A stretch of 7,488 bases of DNA. Source: an uncultured Bacteroidota bacterium (GTDB lineage: Bacteria; Bacteroidota; Bacteroidia; Chitinophagales; Chitinophagaceae). The translations under genes were made by a program, and so were the position numbers. Of the stretch, positions 1 through 6,907 are shown piece after piece; within the stretch, counting starts at the first letter, position 1, and every line of letters starts with the position of its first letter. The notes beneath the pieces are model-generated. The model was given only the letters and a program-made list of their open reading frames with translations, was not told the DNA's origin and did no database searches. Location of the stretch: contig CAMLEX010000226.1 in the NCBI GenBank assembly GCA_946479055.1, forward strand, positions 1-7,488, given 5' to 3'.

Positions 1-1
1 T

Positions 2-91
2 CCATTTATACCCAGCTCGCAGATGAAGTACATCATATCCTTCATACTTAACCGTATTCAATGGATCCATATAATAATTTCCGATCTTTTG
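2..91 (-). pseudogene. In-frame continuation of the TonB-dependent receptor beyond the TGA stop (partial at window edge)
   Basis: Reading on after the TGA in the same frame gives 30 uninterrupted codons to the edge. They begin QKIGNYYMDPLNTVKY and end with LRAGYKW. This matches the usual penultimate strands of Bacteroidota receptors, where the sequence typically runs GLEWQ..G.YYMDP.NTVKY.GYD...LR.GY (recalled family pattern). The TGA therefore sits exactly where Trp (TGG) is expected. Roughly 70 further residues, with the terminal aromatic barrel strand, should lie beyond the left edge (inference). Confidence 0.75.
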
Positions 92-2182
92 TCATTCCAA
101 TCCAAACCTTAATCCATTTAAAAATGAAGGTCTGTACCAGATCTCGGCATTATGCATCCATTTGGGAGCTCCGTTCATTTCATTGTCATTATAGGAAATT
201 CCTTTTTCTACAAATTCAATAAACCGATGTTTACTCAAAGCACTACTGAAACGAAAACTTATATTCTTAACAGGGTTTGCATTCAAACCAAATTCAATTC
301 CCTTATGCAAAGTTTTACCAGCATTCATATTCTGTGAGCTGCCATCATCCATTCTTACAGAAATAATTTCATTAGTGCCTTCCAGTTTATAAGCACTGAT
401 ATCCGCACTCAATTTTCCTTTTATCAGTTCCGCCCAGCCTCCTATTTCATAATTATGAAAAACAGAGGGTTTTAATTCCGGCACTTTCACTCCCTTATAC
501 ATTTCCGTTACCTGGGGTGGCACAAAACCTTCGCTGTAGTTGGCATACAGACCTATTGCTGGTGAGAAATTATAAGTAACCCCAATCTTAGGACTTACTC
601 TTTTGAAATTATTCAATGTATCCGGTGATCCACTGAAAGAAGATGGTTTCAGATAATTATCAAAATCATAATGAAACAGATCATACCGCAATGATGCGAC
701 AACCCTTAGTTTTTCAACGGGGCTAAATTCAAAGTTGGCGAAAGCGGCATAATTAGTAATACCATTTTCATAATTGGTGAGTATACTGTCCATTCTTTGA
801 TACCCGGTATATATATTTGAAACACTGTCTTTGTTGATATGTATATATTCGGCAGAATAAGCAGAAGGACTGATGTCAACATTTATTCCACCAATAACAA
901 CAGCCTTTTTCCAATGCAGGTTTTGTTTATGTTGCAGGATCAATAAATAACTGTTGAAACTTGCCTCATTGATCTCACCATGCGCCAGGTTTTTTTTCCC
1001 GGTCCATGTTCCGTTAGAAAGACGGCGATAATCGTCTTTAACCGCATAAGCGGGATTTTGACCGACACTATTATCACGGTAGATCAGTGATGCAGTGGTT
1101 TTGCTGTTTTCATTCCAGTTATGATTCAATACAGATCGATATCGCTTTGCGTTCACTTTTCTGTAAGTAAATGTATGGTTGCTGCCGAATGATTTATTGA
1201 CAAAACTGCTGCTGTCAATACCACCGGACATATCACTATAATAATTTAAGAACGTGAAACTATTGGACAATGAAGTCTTATCGCTGAACCTGTAATCAAC
1301 ACGGGCCGTAAAAATGGTTTTATGAAAATCGGTGAATTCAATAAAACTATTTCGTTTGTCTGCATAATACCCACTCAAAGCAAAGCCCCATTTACCTTTG
1401 CTGAATCCTGTTTGCAGATCAGCCCTTTTATAACCAATATTATTTCCCTGCAACGATAATTTGGCGACTGGAACAGCAGTAGGCTCCGCAGTAATAAAAT
1501 TAACCACTCCACCGATTGCTTCACTACCATAAAGTGAGGAAGAAGGCCCTTTGATTACTTCTATATTTTTTACAGCAGCCATATTTATTTCCAGCAAAGC
1601 ATTGTGATTAAACAAACCTGTTGTACGAATGGGTATTCCATCTTCCAGGTAAAGGAATAAACTTTTAGTTGTCATAGGCTGACGGATGCTCATGCTGTGT
1701 TGCTCATTACCCAGGTTCACCATATACACCCCGCTTACTTTATTCAATACCTGGTCAAGCGTAGACGGTTTGGCATCCTGTATCATTTTGGATGAAATAG
1801 TGCTTATGGCAATGGGAGCCAGTGAACGTTTTACTCCTTCCCGGTTAGCGGTAATAACTATTTCCTGAATAGGAGAATTATCCTGTTGAAGATTTACAAT
1901 TGTCATCGGTTGACCTTTCTGAATTATAACGGGCTGGTACCCTATTGAAGACACCTCAAAAGAAACGCAACAATTTTCTTTTGGCTTCAATTCAAATTCG
2001 CCAAAAGCGTTTGTTGCACATCCGCAGGAACAGCCCGCGGAGCAATGAACAGAAGCGCCGACTATCGGTTCTTTGGTAGAAGCATCAATTATTTTTCCTT
2101 TTAAAACCTGTTGACTGAACCCAACAGTAGCAAGCGTCATGAAAAATAAAACAACAGCAGTCAGTTTATAAAAAAGCGACAT
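92..2182 (-). CDS. TonB-dependent outer-membrane receptor, putative copper receptor, ended early by an in-frame TGA
   Basis: Outer-membrane beta-barrel transporter energised by TonB. Seen: a signal peptide (residues 1-23, ending GFSQQ); a carboxypeptidase-regulatory-like domain (about 26-100); a TonB-box-like EIVITA (107-112); a plug domain (about 114-232) with the typical IEVIKGPSSSLYGSEAIGG stretch; then barrel strands to residue 696. The N-terminal domain carries six cysteines (47, 51, 53, 55, 71, 72), which is unusual. The plug has M154, H162, M164 and M170. Together with the neighbouring nos operon this points to copper as substrate (inference), comparable to the OprC/NosA copper receptors; iron or another ligand is not excluded. 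The ATG at 2180-2182 directly precedes the signal peptide. The gene lies 116 nt downstream of the small Cys-motif gene, same strand. The TGA at 92-94 interrupts a frame that stays open to the window edge, so the product lacks its last barrel strands. Confidence 0.88.
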   Translation of the reverse strand: MSLFYKLTAVVLFFMTLATVGFSQQVLKGKIIDASTKEPIVGASVHCSAGCSCGCATNAFGEFELKPKENCCVSFEVSSIGYQPVIIQKGQPMTIVNLQQDNSPIQEIVITANREGVKRSLAPIAISTISSKMIQDAKPSTLDQVLNKVSGVYMVNLGNEQHSMSIRQPMTTKSLFLYLEDGIPIRTTGLFNHNALLEINMAAVKNIEVIKGPSSSLYGSEAIGGVVNFITAEPTAVPVAKLSLQGNNIGYKRADLQTGFSKGKWGFALSGYYADKRNSFIEFTDFHKTIFTARVDYRFSDKTSLSNSFTFLNYYSDMSGGIDSSSFVNKSFGSNHTFTYRKVNAKRYRSVLNHNWNENSKTTASLIYRDNSVGQNPAYAVKDDYRRLSNGTWTGKKNLAHGEINEASFNSYLLILQHKQNLHWKKAVVIGGINVDISPSAYSAEYIHINKDSVSNIYTGYQRMDSILTNYENGITNYAAFANFEFSPVEKLRVVASLRYDLFHYDFDNYLKPSSFSGSPDTLNNFKRVSPKIGVTYNFSPAIGLYANYSEGFVPPQVTEMYKGVKVPELKPSVFHNYEIGGWAELIKGKLSADISAYKLEGTNEIISVRMDDGSSQNMNAGKTLHKGIEFGLNANPVKNISFRFSSALSKHRFIEFVEKGISYNDNEMNGAPKWMHNAEIWYRPSFLNGLRFGLE

Positions 2183-2196
2183 ATAAATTTATTTAG

Positions 2197-2210
2197 TGTA
2201 TAGTGATACA
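2197..2210. promoter_or_regulatory. Inverted repeat just upstream of the receptor start
   Basis: TGTAT-AGTG-ATACA is a perfect 5-bp inverted repeat with a 4-nt spacer. It lies 14 nt upstream of the receptor ATG, in the leader on the coding (minus) strand. It could be an operator half-site pair for a metal-responsive regulator, or chance in AT-rich DNA. No regulator gene is visible in the window. Confidence 0.25.
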
Positions 2211-2220
2211 GCTGCTTGCC

Positions 2221-2236
2221 GGAGAATAATTTCTCC
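2221..2236 (-). promoter_or_regulatory. Short perfect hairpin in the gap between the small Cys gene and the receptor
   Basis: GGAGAA-TAAT-TTCTCC forms a perfect 6-bp stem with a 4-nt loop. It lies in the 116-nt gap (2183-2298) that separates the two minus-strand genes. It has no following T-run on the minus strand, so it does not look like an intrinsic terminator. It may be an RNA-processing or attenuation element between two co-transcribed genes, or a protein-binding palindrome. The rest of the gap shows no gene. Confidence 0.3.
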
Positions 2237-2298
2237 ACCAGGGGGCATACGATCACCTTCTTAATTATGGGAAAGGAAAATCAGGAAAAAGAGAAGTC

Positions 2299-2673
2299 TT
2301 ATACAGACGGTGGATGGAAAATGGCAGCAGATCTATCAACAGGTTTGCCGGAATTGGCTGCAATATTATAGCGGGTATTGGAAATAAAAACTAGAGCCTC
2401 CGCGGTAGCAAAAAATGACCTGGCCGAAAGAACAATGGAAGCGAGTTCCAATTTAACTGGACCCGGCGCATTTTGTTCCTGTTTTTCTTCCTGCTTCATT
2501 TTTTTCATCAAGACGCAATTTCCATTACACTTTAACACCGGACGGTAACGATTCTCGCAAAGATTTTTTGCTATATAATCACGGTTCAGGTTGAAAGAAA
2601 TCACCACGAACCATTTGCTGAAGGTTTGGGCCATTAGAAGAAGGATCAATATGGGAACCGCAATGAATTTCAT
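2299..2673 (-). CDS. Small exported or membrane-anchored protein with a C-x9-C-x3-C motif, function unknown
   Basis: A 124-aa protein without an assignable enzyme function. Seen: a hydrophobic N-terminal segment (about residues 3-26) that can serve as signal peptide or membrane anchor; the stretch FNLNRDYIAKNLCENR; then three cysteines (39, 49, 53) in LC-x9-KCNGNCVL; a very charged KKMKQEEKQEQ segment; a less conserved-looking tail; and an ending in IFHPPSV. From memory, similar short proteins with LCENR...CNGKC occur in Bacteroidota, often ahead of TonB-dependent receptors, and are called hypothetical. The cysteines in a predicted periplasmic protein, with the receptor and the nos operon as neighbours, suggest metal (copper) binding or redox work, but this is inference. 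The gene precedes the receptor on the same strand with a 116-nt gap and is divergent from the rightward membrane gene. Confidence 0.72.
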   Translation of the reverse strand: MKFIAVPILILLLMAQTFSKWFVVISFNLNRDYIAKNLCENRYRPVLKCNGNCVLMKKMKQEEKQEQNAPGPVKLELASIVLSARSFFATAEALVFISNTRYNIAANSGKPVDRSAAIFHPPSV

Positions 2674-2681
2674 TCAGAATA

Positions 2682-2711
2682 CAAAGATATTGATGATTTT
2701 TTATGAAGCAA
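2682..2711 (-). promoter_or_regulatory. Candidate Bacteroidota-type promoter for the small Cys-motif gene
   Basis: On the minus strand TATCTTTG (2682-2689) matches the Bacteroidota -7 consensus TAnnTTTG. A TTG (2709-2711) stands 19 nt upstream, at the usual distance for the -33 element. Transcription would begin only a few bases before the ATG at 2673, giving an almost leaderless message. That is unusual and lowers confidence. Confidence 0.35.
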
Positions 2712-2733
2712 CTGTAATGGTTAGTTTATCACC

Positions 2734-2745
2734 TGATTTTAATCA
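2734..2745. promoter_or_regulatory. AT-rich palindrome in the divergent intergenic region
   Basis: TGATT-TT-AATCA is a 5-bp inverted repeat with a 2-nt spacer. It lies in the 129-nt region (2674-2802) between the divergent small Cys gene and the heme-copper-oxidase-like gene. Such a site could serve both promoters. It is short and AT-rich, so chance is plausible; it is not a clean TTGAT-N4-ATCAA FNR box. Confidence 0.2.
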
Positions 2746-2802
2746 TACAGCATACTGATGAAAGCAAAGAAATAGCCGCTTACAACAGGGTTATTTTGCT
2801 CC

Positions 2803-4065
2803 ATGGATTTCAACATATTAGTAAGCTGTAAATATGTGGTGAATAATACTTCTTACTATTCGCTGGAAGAATTAAAAAAAAAGATCACCCGCCTGGCATT
2901 CTTTAATCTTTTGATAGCGTCGGTTCTGGGTGTAGTCCTTCGCTCCTACCCGCTCCTTCCTATTTCATTTCCATCTTATAAAAATTTGCTTCATGCTCAT
3001 TCTCATTTCGCATTTGGCGGATGGGTAATGCCGGTATTGTTTGTATTGATACTAAAATATTTTCCGGACCTGGCAAACCGCATTGCCTATCGTCATATAA
3101 AAAACATTTCGGTTCTGTTATTATTCTCCGCTTACGGCATGTTGTTAAGTTTTCCTTTCCAGGGATATGCTGCGGTAAGCATAAGTTTTTCAACCTTATC
3201 TATTCTTGCCAGTTTCTATATGGCGATTGCTTTTTGGAAAGCGTCCACCGGCATCAATAATCCGATATCAATCCATTTCCTGAAAGCCGGTCTTATTTTT
3301 CTTGTTTTTTCTTCCATTGGTCCTTTTGCTACAGCGCCTTTGATTGCGATGGGCAAAGCAGGAACGGTTCTTTATTACAATGCAATCTATTTTTACCTGC
3401 ATTTCCAGTACAACGGCTGGTTCACTTTTGCAATACTGGCAGTTTTATATAAAATGCTGGAGAAAAACAATGCAGGCACAAACGGAAAACTTGTTTATTA
3501 TTTATTTACTGCCGCCTGTGTACCGGCTTATTTTTTATCAACGCTATGGAGTCATCCCCCTGCCCTGTTTTATGGTATAGCAATGATAGCAGCTATCGTA
3601 CAGGTCGTCGCTTTAGCTTTTTTATTAAAAGACTGCATGCAGTTAAAATGGAAGAACGACTTTATTGACAGCATTATTAAAATGGCGATCTTCTTTTTTA
3701 TTCTTAAGAATCTCTTTCATTTGCTGAGTGCCTTTCCCGCCATTGCTGATCTCGCTTATACTCATCGCAATTTTATTATTGCCTACCTGCATATGGTGTT
3801 GTTGGGGTTTATATCCGCTTTTGCATTGGCAGCGATTCTGAAAGGAAATGAATTCTACATTACCCCTGCTATGAAAAGAGGTCTTCTTCTTTTTTGCCTT
3901 TCATTTTTGTCAACAGAAGTTTTATTAGTGCTTAATGCTGTGGGAATGAACATACAGGTTCCGGGTTTTTCATCCCAGCAACTTTTATTATCCTGTAGTT
4001 TATTTTTTCCCGTGGGTATTTTTTTGTATGGAAAAGCAGCCGAAGGTTGTTTGTCTTCCAGGTGA
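2803..4065 (+). CDS. Twelve-helix membrane protein resembling a divergent heme-copper oxidase / NO reductase subunit I
   Basis: A 420-aa inner-membrane protein with about 12 hydrophobic segments between residues 31 and 415, the topology of heme-copper oxidase subunit I. Histidines sit where that fold puts metal ligands: LLHAHSHFAFGGW in helix 2 (H64, H66, H68), YLHFQYNGWF in helix 6 (H200), SHPP after helix 7 (H251), and IIAYLHMVLLGF in helix 10 (H330). Aligned by eye to NorB/oxidase helix 10 (H-x-H), the high-spin heme ligand is Tyr328 while the low-spin ligand H330 remains; the helix-7 HH pair has become HP. It may bind heme b without ordinary O2 or NO chemistry (inference). NnrS, also a 12-helix heme/copper protein linked to denitrification, is an alternative. 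The ATG at 2803 is the only upstream ATG in frame, but it adds an odd 30-residue tail and is followed by nine A (2874-2882), so the start is uncertain. Convergent with nosY. Confidence 0.7.
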   Translation: MDFNILVSCKYVVNNTSYYSLEELKKKITRLAFFNLLIASVLGVVLRSYPLLPISFPSYKNLLHAHSHFAFGGWVMPVLFVLILKYFPDLANRIAYRHIKNISVLLLFSAYGMLLSFPFQGYAAVSISFSTLSILASFYMAIAFWKASTGINNPISIHFLKAGLIFLVFSSIGPFATAPLIAMGKAGTVLYYNAIYFYLHFQYNGWFTFAILAVLYKMLEKNNAGTNGKLVYYLFTAACVPAYFLSTLWSHPPALFYGIAMIAAIVQVVALAFLLKDCMQLKWKNDFIDSIIKMAIFFFILKNLFHLLSAFPAIADLAYTHRNFIIAYLHMVLLGFISAFALAAILKGNEFYITPAMKRGLLLFCLSFLSTEVLLVLNAVGMNIQVPGFSSQQLLLSCSLFFPVGIFLYGKAAEGCLSSR

Positions 4066-4068
4066 AGG

Positions 4069-4119
4069 AACAGTTTTAATTAATTTCGAACTGTTGCTGA
4101 TAAGAATGCTTTTCTTTTT
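4069..4119 (+). terminator. Possible terminator hairpin between convergent genes
   Basis: AACAGTT (4069-4075) and AACTGTT (4089-4095) can pair in a 7-bp stem with a 13-nt loop, beginning just after the stop of the rightward membrane gene. A T-rich tract (TTTTCTTTTTA) follows only at about 4109-4119, so it is a weak intrinsic terminator. It lies in the 71-nt gap facing the end of nosY. Confidence 0.3.
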
Positions 4120-4136
4120 ATACAAAGCTCCTCTCC

Positions 4137-4904
4137 TTACAGATCCTTTCTTTTAAATGCCCTTATAGCCAGCCACAAGGGTACCGCCATCCAGACAAAC
4201 ATAATTCCCATTGTGTAAAGCATACCGGACAGGCTCCCAAAAAAGTCTTTGTACAAGGCGCCGGTATAACCCATCAATGCGCTGACATCCATTTTCAGCA
4301 TAATGAAAATGCGTCCCAGGTCAATGGGATTGAGAGATGAAAGCAGCAGCGTTAATTTTTCAAGCGGGTAATCACTAAAAGCGAAAAGTATCAATAGTAT
4401 CAGCCCGTCAAAGATCAGGGCGAAATAAAACCAGAGCAGTAATGCGGTGCCTATACCACGGGCTTTATCTCTTGATTTTACAGAAGCAAAAAACGCAATG
4501 GAACTGAATATCATTGTGAGTGCACTGCCGGTGAACAGCATTGCTATCCCGGTTTCATCAAAAGAGTAAATTATTACAGGAATACCAATCCCAATAAGAA
4601 ACGAAGCTAATAACGATAAACTCACGCCGCTATATTCGCTTAACAATATTTTTGTCCGGCTCATCGGTTGCGACAACATCAGCTCAATGAACTCATACGA
4701 ATTGTAATAATGAATAGTAGCGAATACCAGGCTGATCAAAGGCACAACGATCAGCACGATATTTAAAAGACTAAGCATGGCTTTGCTGCTGTTCTCTTCC
4801 ATATTGAACAGGCTCATTGAAATCAGAAAAAGAAATAAGGTATAGCCTATAATCACCTTACTCCGGAATATGTCATACAAAACGTATCGTGACAGCTTTA
4901 ACAT
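4137..4904 (-). CDS. nosY: NosY, permease of the NosDFY copper-delivery ABC complex
   Basis: Inner-membrane subunit of the NosDFY transporter-like machine required to mature nitrous oxide reductase. The 255-aa length is near the usual size of about 275 aa. Seen: about six membrane helices (roughly residues 17-34, 43-65, 90-112, 115-140, 150-180 and 225-248) and the ABC-2 permease signature around 70-83, EFIELMLSQPMSRTK, typical of the NosY family. NosY dimerises, binds NosF on the cytoplasmic side and docks NosD on the periplasmic side (established for the Pseudomonas stutzeri complex). Its ATG (4902-4904) lies 6 nt after the nosF stop, so both are co-translated from one message. It is the last gene of the nos run; the next gene converges on it. 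Confidence 0.9.
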   Translation of the reverse strand: MLKLSRYVLYDIFRSKVIIGYTLFLFLISMSLFNMEENSSKAMLSLLNIVLIVVPLISLVFATIHYYNSYEFIELMLSQPMSRTKILLSEYSGVSLSLLASFLIGIGIPVIIYSFDETGIAMLFTGSALTMIFSSIAFFASVKSRDKARGIGTALLLWFYFALIFDGLILLILFAFSDYPLEKLTLLLSSLNPIDLGRIFIMLKMDVSALMGYTGALYKDFFGSLSGMLYTMGIMFVWMAVPLWLAIRAFKRKDL

Positions 4905-4910
4905 AAAAAT

Positions 4911-5678
4911 TTATTTAATGAGTTTTCCTTTTTGTACCGCCACTGTATCATCACTCCTTAAAATATTCAGCTTCTCGCTCCTCATGATCCTTGCGATAGC
5001 CTTACCCAGCCGGGTTTCCCCTGTTTCATCCTGCAGGGTTTGCATATCTTTCAAAAACTGCATTTTCCCTTCCTGCAAATACATAATATGCGTAGTAAGG
5101 TCATCAAGATCACTTAGGATATGAGATGTGATCAGTATCAATTTGTTTTTATTCTTTTCAGCGACAATCTTTTCCTTTAAAAATTCAGAAGATAAGGGAT
5201 CAAGTCCCGCTGTTGGTTCATCCAGGATCAATACACCGGGATTAAAAAGAAAGGCCAGGCAGGCACTTACTTTCTGTCTCGTACCGCCGGATAGTGTACG
5301 CATGGATTTATCATAGATAGCCGGCAGGTTGAATTTTTCAACCAGGTCATTGTCCAGGTCTTTATCTTCCTTGCCACGGATATGTTTCATCATTTTAAAC
5401 AACTGGCCGACCTTCATGTTATCGGGATAACGGCCTATCTGCGGCATGTAACCGATATCGTTCCTGTATTCAAAATCGCCGTTGATAACGGCATCATTGA
5501 AAACTATTTTACCACTATCAGGTTTAACCATTCCCAGTATGCTTTTTATCAGCGTAGTCTTCCCCGAACCGTTTGGCCCGATCAATGATATCACCTGGCC
5601 TTTAGCAAAGGAAGCTGATACATCATCCAATACCTGCAGCTTTTTAAATCTTTTGTTTATGTGTTCAATCCTGATCAT
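4911..5678 (-). CDS. nosF: NosF, ATPase of the NosDFY copper-delivery ABC complex
   Basis: Cytoplasmic ATP-binding subunit, 255 aa, powering conformational changes of NosY/NosD during NosZ copper-site assembly. All ABC motifs are intact: Walker A GPNGSGKTT (34-42), Q-loop Q80, signature LSGGTRQ (129-135), Walker B VLILDEP (149-155, D153/E154), D-loop GLDP (158-161) and the switch H186 in TSH. The C-terminal region (about 205-255) is a short helical extension usual for this family. Without the nos neighbours it would be a generic ABC-2 ATPase; the position between nosD and nosY fixes the identity. Its ATG overlaps the nosD stop as ATGA (5675-5678), a hallmark of translational coupling. Confidence 0.93.
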   Translation of the reverse strand: MIRIEHINKRFKKLQVLDDVSASFAKGQVISLIGPNGSGKTTLIKSILGMVKPDSGKIVFNDAVINGDFEYRNDIGYMPQIGRYPDNMKVGQLFKMMKHIRGKEDKDLDNDLVEKFNLPAIYDKSMRTLSGGTRQKVSACLAFLFNPGVLILDEPTAGLDPLSSEFLKEKIVAEKNKNKLILITSHILSDLDDLTTHIMYLQEGKMQFLKDMQTLQDETGETRLGKAIARIMRSEKLNILRSDDTVAVQKGKLIK

Positions 5679-6907
5679 AGTTTGTTAGGTTTGATCATTG
5701 GTTTATTGTCTATTAAATTTTCCGGGGTCAAACTGGGAATAGCTTTCTCCGCCTTATCCAGCAGCGATACCATAAAACTTCTCAATAGCATCAGGGAGTT
5801 AGGGTTTTGCTCTACTATCATGGAATACATGCTGACGGGATGGTAGGGCACATCGCCAATGCCATCCTTATTCATATCATAGCCATCATATTTATCCCAA
5901 TAGTTATTGTAAAACTTATTCAATGTTTTCGAACCATTGGTAGCAATATCAAATGAATTACCATAAAAATTATTATGATGAAAAGTATTATCATCACAAC
6001 TGGCCTGTACTTTCAATGCCCATCCATTGCCTTTAAAAATATTCTTTTTTATTTCAATACGGCTGCTGCCTTCCATATGTATGGCCACTGTATTTTGAAG
6101 GAATTGATTGTGTTCGATATGACTATCTGTAATATCCTTTAATAATATACCATAGGCGCTGGCTCCCCAGTTTTTATCGAACACATTATTTTCCATCCTC
6201 ACATTTTTGCTATACATCACCGCTACTCCCGCACCATTATTCCGAAATGTATTACCGAGATAAGCATTGTCATGTGAAAACATAAAATGCAATCCATACC
6301 GGATATTTTTCTCACTCCTGTTTTTTTTAATGGTAGATTGCGTAACAAACTCAAGATAGATACCATCCCGATGGCCGCCGATCGAATTGCCTTCAATGAT
6401 CATGTGTTCGCATTTCCAAAGATGTATACCATTACCGGATGAATGTTCTGATTTGTTGGTGCCTTTTATTGTATTGTTACTTATGATGGAGTTGGTGGAA
6501 TTGGCAATATGAACAGCGAAAGATGCATTGCTGATCGTGTTAGCGTCAATTAAAATGTTGGTTGCATCAATTATTTTTATCGCCGCATAATCGTTCATGG
6601 ATGAATAACCGGCATTAGCGAAATGAATGCCTTTGATCACTATATTTTTCCCGGTAAGTGTAAGAATTTCATTTTTATAATCACCATCCAATACCGGTCC
6701 GTTCACTCCCACCAGGTGTATCGCTTTATCGATGACAATATTGCCTTCTTTATAAACTCCTTTGTTGAGCAAAACCGTATCGCCATTCTTCGCCATTTTA
6801 ATTCCCTGGCGCAATGTGCTGACCGGTTTATCTTTTCCGACCACAATGGTATTGGCGAAGGAATTACCCAGTATAAAAAATAATAGTATGGTCAGTTGGT
6901 ATCTCAC
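5675..6907 (-). CDS. nosD: NosD, periplasmic beta-helix protein for nitrous oxide reductase copper maturation
   Basis: A 410-aa exported protein that receives copper from NosL and passes it to apo-NosZ within the NosDFY complex. Seen: a signal peptide (residues 1-18, hydrophobic core then NSFA), then about ten parallel beta-helix turns (roughly 70-330) of the CASH/PbH1 type, recognisable from repeated N-x-I/F units such as SIISNNTIKG, MIIEGNSIGG, VRMENNVFDK, SHIEHNQFLQ and IEIKKNIFKG. The family landmark NYWDKYDGYDMNKDGIGD follows at about 335, and a helical tail that contacts the permease ends the protein. Start: GTG at 6905-6907, chosen because it gives a complete signal peptide and overlaps the nosL stop as GTGA. 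Length and motifs are normal for NosD. Confidence 0.94.
   Translation of the reverse strand: MRYQLTILLFFILGNSFANTIVVGKDKPVSTLRQGIKMAKNGDTVLLNKGVYKEGNIVIDKAIHLVGVNGPVLDGDYKNEILTLTGKNIVIKGIHFANAGYSSMNDYAAIKIIDATNILIDANTISNASFAVHIANSTNSIISNNTIKGTNKSEHSSGNGIHLWKCEHMIIEGNSIGGHRDGIYLEFVTQSTIKKNRSEKNIRYGLHFMFSHDNAYLGNTFRNNGAGVAVMYSKNVRMENNVFDKNWGASAYGILLKDITDSHIEHNQFLQNTVAIHMEGSSRIEIKKNIFKGNGWALKVQASCDDNTFHHNNFYGNSFDIATNGSKTLNKFYNNYWDKYDGYDMNKDGIGDVPYHPVSMYSMIVEQNPNSLMLLRSFMVSLLDKAEKAIPSLTPENLIDNKPMIKPNKL

Noticed and set aside
92..94. TGA as a recoded codon (Trp reassignment or selenocysteine)
   Set aside because: TGA ends nosL, nosD and the rightward membrane gene, with two of these stops inside start/stop overlaps, and Trp is coded TGG elsewhere, so reassignment is unlikely. 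The expected residue is Trp, not Cys/Sec, and no obvious SECIS-like hairpin follows within the short visible part.
2267..2371. Short plus-strand frame beginning ATGGGAAAGG
   Set aside because: It runs antisense into the end of the small Cys-motif gene, has no recognisable product and is too short to support.
2791..2798. TTATTTTG as a plus-strand -7 promoter box for the oxidase-like gene
   Set aside because: It differs from TAnnTTTG at the second base, has no TTTG/TTG at the proper distance upstream, and would place the transcript start at or inside the assumed start codon.
2803..4065. Naming the membrane gene nnrS or norB
   Set aside because: The histidine layout recalls both families, but the key catalytic pattern of NorB is missing and the typical NnrS motifs (such as a GHTGR-like stretch) are not seen, so no symbol is justified.
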